Assembly: GCF_001636315.1 (NCBI RefSeq) | Contig: NZ_KV440949.1 | Location: 1,080,203 to 1,144,202, forward strand | Direction of reading: 5' to 3' | Source of the DNA: Neobacillus mesonae | GTDB lineage: Bacteria > Bacillota > Bacilli > Bacillales > Cytobacillaceae | DNA length: 64,000 nt | Shown here: piece by piece, positions 58,861 to 64,000 of the stretch | Layout of the letters: each line of letters begins with the position of its first letter | Position numbering within the stretch: the first letter of the stretch is position 1 | Notes under the pieces: generated by a model | The model's input: only the letters and a program-made list of their open reading frames with translations | Database searches by the model: none | What the model was told of the DNA's origin: nothing | Position numbers and translations under genes: made by a program

Positions 58861-59129
58861 AATCGTCCCATCCTTTCTTTGCAAATCAGTATGAATATAT
58901 CTAGTCTTAGATATTTGTTTACTGGCTCACAAACTTATATTTGAAATTTTATAACAATTTGATATTAGGGTTAATTATAACTGAAAAAGTTTCCTTTGTC
59001 ATCACTTTTTACTTTACCTCTTAGACGCTTTTAAGTGTTAAAGTGGTCTAGCTATATTTAATTATTATATGTCATAGTATTTCAATTTGTGCTCTATTTT
59101 TTCACCAAAGCAGGATGGTTCACAGTTAT

Positions 59130-59462
59130 TTATTGATTTTCCGATAGTGCGCTTGTTAAGGACTTCTTGGTGATTTTCCAATGAGAGGCATTCCATATAG
59201 CTTTCCCTTCGGAAAATAATATTGCCTGCGGTGATTCATGCTTAATTTGGAATCTTTCGGCAATCTCATTGGATAATGAGCGTGAATCCTGTACTGCTAA
59301 ATAATAGCTTGGAGTTTCTTGGTATTCAGAGGTAAATTTTTCATATTCCTGATAGGCGGCATGGCTGATTGGGCATGTAAGGCTATGTTTAAAAAAATAA
59401 AATTTACCCTCTTGTTTTAGTAATTCATTGAATTGTTCAGCTGTTTCAATTTTTTTCATCAT
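59130..59462 (-). CDS. ytxJ: Bacilliredoxin-like protein YtxJ (BrxC)
   Basis: A thioredoxin-fold monothiol protein of 110 residues. Cys is in LTCPISHAAYQ, in place of a CxxC; the cis-Pro is in ESPQAIL. It is linked to removal of bacillithiol from proteins. GGGAGG lies eight bases before the first ATG. A terminator separates it from ytxH, so it may have independent or readthrough expression. Confidence 0.88.
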   Translation of the reverse strand: MMKKIETAEQFNELLKQEGKFYFFKHSLTCPISHAAYQEYEKFTSEYQETPSYYLAVQDSRSLSNEIAERFQIKHESPQAILFSEGKAIWNASHWKITKKSLTSALSENQ

Positions 59463-59483
59463 TTTTATTTCCTCCCAAAAAAT

Positions 59484-59516
59484 AAACGGTGAAGTAATTT
59501 TATCACTTCACCGTTT
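59484..59516 (-). terminator. Terminator between ytxH and ytxJ
   Basis: Perfect 12-bp stem AAACGGTGAAGT/ACTTCACCGTTT, 9-base loop, then ATTTTTTGG on the transcript, directly before the ytxJ ribosome site. Confidence 0.8.
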
Positions 59517-59560
59517 GCATAACAATTAAACAGACCTCTTTTATTACCTGCTTTTGATTT

Positions 59561-59600
59561 GCGCTCTAGGAGCTTCGCCTTCCGCTCCAATCAACTAAGC
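59561..59600. repeat. Possible remnant of a dispersed Bacillus repeat
   Basis: On the minus strand the stretch contains TTGATTGGAGCGGAAGGCG, resembling the start of a dispersed palindromic element I recall from many Bacillus genomes. Only this fragment is present, followed by AAGCTCCTAGAGCGC. It lies between ytxH and its terminator. Confidence 0.4.
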
Positions 59601-59627
59601 AGTAATATTTTCACTGAATATTTTGTT

Positions 59628-60116
59628 TTATAGTTTAATCTTGTTTTCTTCTTCGTCGAAGGCCATTTGGGCTTCCTCTAATTTTTTTCTTATTTGATCA
59701 TCAGTTGCTGTACTTTTGTCTTCACGCTTTGACTTGGGGTTTTCAGAACCGCCGATTGAAATATAGTTAGTTTCTGTTTCTTTGCCAGTTTCATCGCTGC
59801 CGGCTGTTTTTCCTTTTACCTTATTAATTAATTCGCTAGATTGCTGGACTAGCCCTTGTGATAGAGAGGAAGTTTTGGCAGCGAATTCATTGCTCTTCGT
59901 CTTTACTGTTTCACCCAGCTGACCTGTCTTACTCATAATAGAACTAGCATTGCTGCCAAGGGAATTGCGCAATTGCTTACCGTTATTAGGTGCAAATAAT
60001 AGCGCAGCCGCTGCACCGACAACACCGCCGACAATTGCACCTAGTAAAAAACTGCCGGCAGATCCTTCATTTCTTCCTTGATTTGACTCCCGTGATTCAT
60101 AGTCTCGATTTGACAT
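59628..60116 (-). CDS. ytxH: YtxH general-stress protein
   Basis: 162 residues. A polar N-terminus, one glycine/alanine-rich membrane helix (about 20-42, GSFLLGAIVGGVVGAAAALLFAP truncated by the APNNGKQLR motif of the family) and a hydrophilic, probably disordered tail. YtxH-family proteins are stress-induced in Bacillus. The ATG at 60116 is nine bases after AAGGAG. It is the second gene of ytxGH under a sigma-B promoter. Confidence 0.84.
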   Translation of the reverse strand: MSNRDYESRESNQGRNEGSAGSFLLGAIVGGVVGAAAALLFAPNNGKQLRNSLGSNASSIMSKTGQLGETVKTKSNEFAAKTSSLSQGLVQQSSELINKVKGKTAGSDETGKETETNYISIGGSENPKSKREDKSTATDDQIRKKLEEAQMAFDEEENKIKL

Positions 60117-60137
60117 AAACTTCAACTCCTTATTTTT

Positions 60138-60599
60138 CTAATATGAACGAACCTTCTGTTTAACCTGCAAGCTGGCTTCCTTCTTTGCTTCTTTTCTTTC
60201 CTGCCATTTGTCCTTTAATTCCAAAATGACATTGCTCCATTGAATGATTTGGGAAACCTTCTCCTTACTTTCCTCTACTTGAATGTCAACCGTTTTCGTT
60301 ATGTTCTGCAATGTACCGTTAAAGTTAGAGACAGTAACCCCTACACCTTTCACGGCATCTACCACACTATTTAAGTTGGCTGACTTTTGCTGGAGATCCT
60401 CAGCAAGGGTATTTGTTTTTTGTAAAAGTAATGTGGTTTCTCTTGTTACACCATCAAGCTGCTTTTCTACTCCTTTTAATGTATCAGATACACTGTCGAG
60501 TGTGCCCTGAAGTGTTTTAAGAGTTTTTGAAATAAAAATGACCAGCACAAGGAACGCCACAGCTATTAAGGCAACGCTTAAGTATAAAATTATTTGCAT
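60138..60599 (-). CDS. ytxG: YtxG, DUF948 protein
   Basis: 153 residues. An N-terminal membrane helix (1-23) followed by a long helical region (about 25-125) with heptad-like V/L spacing (LDSVSDTLKGVEKQL...), typical of the DUF948 family and resembling a short MCP-like coiled coil, and a basic tail. The function is unknown. GGAGG precedes the ATG by seven bases. Confidence 0.84.
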   Translation of the reverse strand: MQIILYLSVALIAVAFLVLVIFISKTLKTLQGTLDSVSDTLKGVEKQLDGVTRETTLLLQKTNTLAEDLQQKSANLNSVVDAVKGVGVTVSNFNGTLQNITKTVDIQVEESKEKVSQIIQWSNVILELKDKWQERKEAKKEASLQVKQKVRSY

Positions 60600-60632
60600 C
60601 TTCCGACCTCCGACTTCTTCTATATCTATGTA

Positions 60633-60657
60633 TTACCCATCTGCTATGAAACTAAAC
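60633..60657 (-). promoter_or_regulatory. Sigma-B promoter of ytxGH
   Basis: Minus strand GTTTAG (60652-60657), 13 bases, GGGTAA (60633-60638), fitting GTTTNN-N12-15-GGGWAW. It lies about 35 bases before ytxG. Confidence 0.75.
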
Positions 60658-60751
60658 CCCGCTTATATCTTATACTACTTCCATTCATTTGTCTTAATTT
60701 CCTGCACGTCAGTTAAAATTTTTCATAGAAAAGTTCTACATCATACTAAAC

Positions 60752-60778
60752 AAAAAGGATGCCAAATTGATGGCACCC
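60752..60778 (-). terminator. Terminator after murC
   Basis: GGGTGCCA-TCAATT-TGGCATCC (one G-U) then TTTTTG on the transcript. Confidence 0.8.
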
Positions 60779-60785
60779 CTGAATT

Positions 60786-62084
60786 TTACACTAATTGTTT
60801 TTCATAAGATTCTTGGAATTTCTGGATATCTCCAGCACCCATAAACAGGATGACACTGTGATCATGCTGTTTCAATACGGAAGTGTTTTCTTCCGATAGA
60901 ATTTCGGATCCGGCCACCTTATCTTGCAGGTCCTTAATGGATAATTGACCATGATTTTCACGAGCAGAACCAAAAATTTCACACAAATACGTTTTGTTCG
61001 CCATACTCAAAGCATCGGCAAAATCCTCAAGGAACGCTTGGGTTCGAGTAAAGGTATGCGGTTGAAATACCGCAATAATCTTTCTGTCAGGATATTTTTG
61101 CTTTGCTGCATCAATGGTTGCTTTGATTTCAGTTGGGTGATGAGCATAATCGTCAATTAATATTTGGGAACCGATTACTTTTTCTGAAAATCTCCTTTTC
61201 ACTCCCTGGAAAGTGATTAATCCTTCCTTGACTGCTTCCGCATTCATTTCTTCATAATGGCATAAACCAATCACAGCCAATGCGTTTAACACATTGTGGT
61301 CGCCGAATGTCGGAATTGAAAAAGTATCATAGAATGTATTGCGGATAAACACATCAAAGCTCGTTCCAGTGGTTGTTTTAACAATGTTTTTGGCTTGATA
61401 ATCATTTCCCTCATCAAATCCGTAAAACAATACAGGAACCTTTGCCTGAATTTTTTGAAGCTGCTCGTCATCGCCGCAGGCAAATATGGCTTTCTTAACT
61501 TGTATCGCCATTTCTTGAAACGCTGAAAAAACATCATCAATATTAGCAAAGTAATCCGGATGATCAAAATCAATATTCGTCATAATAGCATAGTCAGGGA
61601 AATAAGATAGAAAATGCCTTCTATATTCACAGGCTTCGAAGACGAAGTACTCTGCATCCTTCTCCCCTTTACCGGTACCGTCCCCAATGAGGAAAGAAGT
61701 CGGCTTCATTCCCGAAATTACATGGGCCAAGAGTCCGGTTGTCGAAGTTTTCCCGTGCGCTCCCGTAATGGCTATACTTGTAAAATTCTGCATAAAATCG
61801 CCCAAAAAGCGATGGTAACGTACTATAGGAAGTCCAAGCTTCATCGCCTCTTGAATTTCCTCATGTGTATCAGGGTAAGCATTCCCCGCAATAATCGTCA
61901 TTCCCGGCTTTATATTCTCTTTTTGAAAGGGAAGAATCTTTATTCCTGATTTTTCAAGGGCAACCTGTGTAAAAAAGTGCTTGTCAAAATCGGAGCCTTG
62001 CACTTCATATTTCATATCATGCAGCACCTGTGCGAGTGCACTCATTCCTGACCCCTTTATACCTACAAAATGGTAAATAGTCAT
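60786..62084 (-). CDS. murC: UDP-N-acetylmuramate-L-alanine ligase
   Basis: The first amino-acid-adding step of peptidoglycan precursor synthesis. 432 residues, as in B. subtilis. Mur ligase motifs: [14 protein letters not shown] (N-domain), [14 protein letters not shown] (P-loop), [20 protein letters not shown], and [13 protein letters not shown]. The ATG at 62084 is seven bases after GGAGG. It is upstream of the stress genes and downstream of the translocase. Confidence 0.96.
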   Translation of the reverse strand: MTIYHFVGIKGSGMSALAQVLHDMKYEVQGSDFDKHFFTQVALEKSGIKILPFQKENIKPGMTIIAGNAYPDTHEEIQEAMKLGLPIVRYHRFLGDFMQNFTSIAITGAHGKTSTTGLLAHVISGMKPTSFLIGDGTGKGEKDAEYFVFEACEYRRHFLSYFPDYAIMTNIDFDHPDYFANIDDVFSAFQEMAIQVKKAIFACGDDEQLQKIQAKVPVLFYGFDEGNDYQAKNIVKTTTGTSFDVFIRNTFYDTFSIPTFGDHNVLNALAVIGLCHYEEMNAEAVKEGLITFQGVKRRFSEKVIGSQILIDDYAHHPTEIKATIDAAKQKYPDRKIIAVFQPHTFTRTQAFLEDFADALSMANKTYLCEIFGSARENHGQLSIKDLQDKVAGSEILSEENTSVLKQHDHSVILFMGAGDIQKFQESYEKQLV

Positions 62085-62311
62085 AGATGAACCTCCAACC
62101 AACGTAATACTGTAAAACAGTATATGACATTTGTCTGTATTTGCTAATAATCAAAAGCTTAGCTTTAGAAGCGTCAATTCGCTTCACCAAATTACATTTT
62201 AATATTATAACACTGTTTATTTATAAAAACTATTTTATAACTCAGGCTTAAAAGAATAATGGTCTAATTTACTATTATTATTTGTCCTTCTTGATAAAGC
62301 ATACTAACCGT

Positions 62312-64000
62312 TTACATATTATAGCTGTCCTCTTGGATGGCCTCCAAGTCAGCCTCCGAAATCAATACTTCACGTGGCTTGCTGCCATTAGCACTTGTAA
62401 TATAGCCGTTTTTCTCTAACATATCCATCAGTCTGGCCGCACGGTTATAACCGATTTTAAAACGGCGTTGCAGGCTTGATGTAGATGCTGCTCCCTGATC
62501 AATAATAAACTCACAAGCCTCAAAAAACAGCTCATCTTCACCTTCGGAAACCTGCGCCTTTTTTAACAGCTCTTCCTGCTCAAATAAATAATCAGGTTCC
62601 CGCTGCTCTCTAACGTGACCAACAACAAGATCAATCTCTTCATCAGATACAAATGTTCCTTGCAGGCGGACAGGCTTTGAAGAGCCATTTTCTAAAAACA
62701 GCATATCACCGCGTCCTAATAGCTTTTCCGCGCCGCTAATATCAATTATGGTACGAGAATCAACTTGTGATGATACTGAAAAAGCAATCCTTGTTGGGAT
62801 ATTGGCCTTGATTAACCCGGTTATAACATCAACCGACGGCCTTTGCGTCGCGATGATTAAGTGTATGCCGCATGCTCTTGCCTTTTGAGCAATCCGGCAT
62901 ATCGCTTCCTCTACATCTGCGGGCGACATCATCATGAGATCGGCCAACTCATCAATTATAATGACAATAAAAGGCAGTTTATCTGAATATTGCTTATGCT
63001 CCATGGCCAAGTCATTAAACCGATTAATGTCTCGTACTCCTGTATGGGCAAATAATTCATAGCGCCTTTCCATCTCGTCCACAGCCCATTTTAACGCGGC
63101 TGTAGCAGCCTTCACATCCGTAATAACCGGACTGACAAGATGTGGAATCCGATTATAAGGGGCAAGTTCAACCATTTTAGGGTCAATCAGCAAAAGACGT
63201 AAATCCTCTGGTGTCGCCTTATACAACAAACTAATTAAAATGGAGTTCACACATACACTTTTCCCCGATCCAGTCGCTCCTGCAATCAGCCCATGCGGCA
63301 TCTTTTTCAAATCGGTAACGATTGGTTTGCCAGCAATATCAAGACCAAGAACAGCGGTTAACTTTGATTCAGATTCATCGAAAATGTCGGTTTGAATGAT
63401 TTCGCTAATACAGACCGGTCTTGATGCTTGATTAGGCACCTCAATCCCAATCGTATGTTTGCCTGGAATTGGTGCTTCAATCCGAATATCTCTTGCTGCC
63501 AAACTAAGTTTAATATCATCGCTTAAGTTCGTGATCTTATTCACCTTGACTCCCGGTTCAGGCTGTACTTCAAAACGGGTAACCGAGGGACCTTGAGTAA
63601 CATTAACAACGCCTGCACTGACATTAAAGTTTTGCAATGTTTGATTAAGCAGTTCCTCCTGTCCAGAGAGCCACTCTGTATCCTTCCCTTTCGCAACCGG
63701 TGGATTTAACAAACTATAGGATGGGAATTGGTATTGCCCTCTTTCATTTGAATGTACAGCTAAAGCTGGGTGCTGCTTAAACTGGGGTCTTGTTTCTTGA
63801 ACAGCTACTGTTCTTTGTACCGCAGCTGCTTCCTGCACCGTTTTCACTTGTTCTGGTTCTCGTTCGGTCATATTCGGTCTTACATTTGTCTGCTGCCGTA
63901 ATTCCCATTTTTCCTTATCCTGTTTTAACATCATGACATTAAAAGGCAAATGTGATCTTTCTGACCTTGCTGATTTTCTCTTCTCTACATTTTCTTCTTT
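62312..64000 (-). CDS. ytpT: FtsK/SpoIIIE-family DNA translocase (YtpT), partial at right edge
   Basis: A DNA translocase of the FtsK/SpoIIIE family. The frame is open through the right edge, so the N-terminus is missing. Seen are a helical linker (LLNQTLQNFNVSAGVVNV), Walker A in IAGATGSGKSVCVNS, Walker B in IVIIIDELADLMM, the ATPase arginine region, and the C-terminal gamma winged helix (GAASTSSLQRRFKIGYNRAARLM). SpoIIIE in B. subtilis has an N-terminal four-helix anchor; here the upstream 17 codons are basic and soluble, as in the long YtpT paralogue. The name rests on the murC neighbour. Confidence 0.88.
   Translation of the reverse strand, partial: KEENVEKRKSARSERSHLPFNVMMLKQDKEKWELRQQTNVRPNMTEREPEQVKTVQEAAAVQRTVAVQETRPQFKQHPALAVHSNERGQYQFPSYSLLNPPVAKGKDTEWLSGQEELLNQTLQNFNVSAGVVNVTQGPSVTRFEVQPEPGVKVNKITNLSDDIKLSLAARDIRIEAPIPGKHTIGIEVPNQASRPVCISEIIQTDIFDESESKLTAVLGLDIAGKPIVTDLKKMPHGLIAGATGSGKSVCVNSILISLLYKATPEDLRLLLIDPKMVELAPYNRIPHLVSPVITDVKAATAALKWAVDEMERRYELFAHTGVRDINRFNDLAMEHKQYSDKLPFIVIIIDELADLMMMSPADVEEAICRIAQKARACGIHLIIATQRPSVDVITGLIKANIPTRIAFSVSSQVDSRTIIDISGAEKLLGRGDMLFLENGSSKPVRLQGTFVSDEEIDLVVGHVREQREPDYLFEQEELLKKAQVSEGEDELFFEACEFIIDQGAASTSSLQRRFKIGYNRAARLMDMLEKNGYITSANGSKPREVLISEADLEAIQEDSYNM

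Overview
The window is a chromosomal segment of a spore-forming member of the Bacillaceae (Bacillus or Neobacillus type). This rests on the low-GC sequence, strong AGGAGG-type ribosome sites, the Bacillus subtilis-like gene order (phoPR, mdh-icd-citZ, ytvI, pyk-pfkA, accAD, ytsJ, dnaE, ytrHI, nrnA, ytpI, ytoI, ytkL, ald, moaB, ackA-ytxK-tpx-ytfJI-yteJ-sppA, ytcI-sspA-thiI-nifZ-ezrA, refZ, rpsD, tyrS, acsA/acuABC, ccpA-aroA, ytxJHG-murC-ytpT) and the several sporulation genes. The species cannot be fixed from the sequence alone. I found no phage, insertion sequence, CRISPR array or tRNA. The region is core backbone, and most of the novelty is in intergenic regulatory sequence.

Layout. Positions 1-6.8 kb (minus) hold the phosphate two-component pair, a MaoC-like protein and the TCA genes mdh, icd and citZ with hairpins between the cistrons. 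At 7.2-11.3 kb are ytvI (plus) and the lower-glycolysis pair pyk-pfkA (minus). At 11.5-15.5 kb are acetyl-CoA carboxylase accD-accA, a GntR/FadR-type repressor and the malic enzyme ytsJ. At 15.6-25.2 kb are dnaE, the sporulation pair ytrH-ytrI, nrnA, ytpI, ytoI, ytkL and an M24 peptidase. At 25.2-31.8 kb are a probable 6S RNA, ald, a 52-codon gene, a universal stress protein, moaB, ecsC, ackA and ytxK. At 31.8-44.4 kb are tpx, gerW/ytfI, yteJ-sppA, nadK2, rarD, ytcI, sspA, thiI-nifZ, ezrA and refZ. At 44.5-64 kb are fRMsr, a methionine gamma-lyase-like gene, rpsD with its leader, a class A PBP, tyrS with a T-box, acsA/acuABC, ccpA, aroA, ytxGHJ, murC and the 3' part of a large SpoIIIE/FtsK-type translocase cut by the right edge.

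How it works together. Much of the window handles the pyruvate/acetyl-CoA node: pyk, pfkA, malic enzyme, AccAD, citrate synthase, acetate kinase, acetyl-CoA synthetase and its acetylation switch AcuA/AcuC, alanine dehydrogenase, and the global carbon regulator CcpA. Cre-like sites are visible before pfkA, ackA and the methionine gamma-lyase gene.

The most interesting local circuit is the GntR-type regulator. Near-identical palindromes (core GTGGTCAGACCAC) lie in front of its own operon (ytsJ-gntR) and in front of accDA. This suggests a small autoregulated regulon coupling malic enzyme to malonyl-CoA formation. Other observations are a perfect 28-bp inverted repeat between ytrI and nrnA that looks like a REP-type palindrome, sigma-E, sigma-G and sigma-B promoters that match consensus well, and a previously easy-to-miss 52-aa gene upstream of ald.
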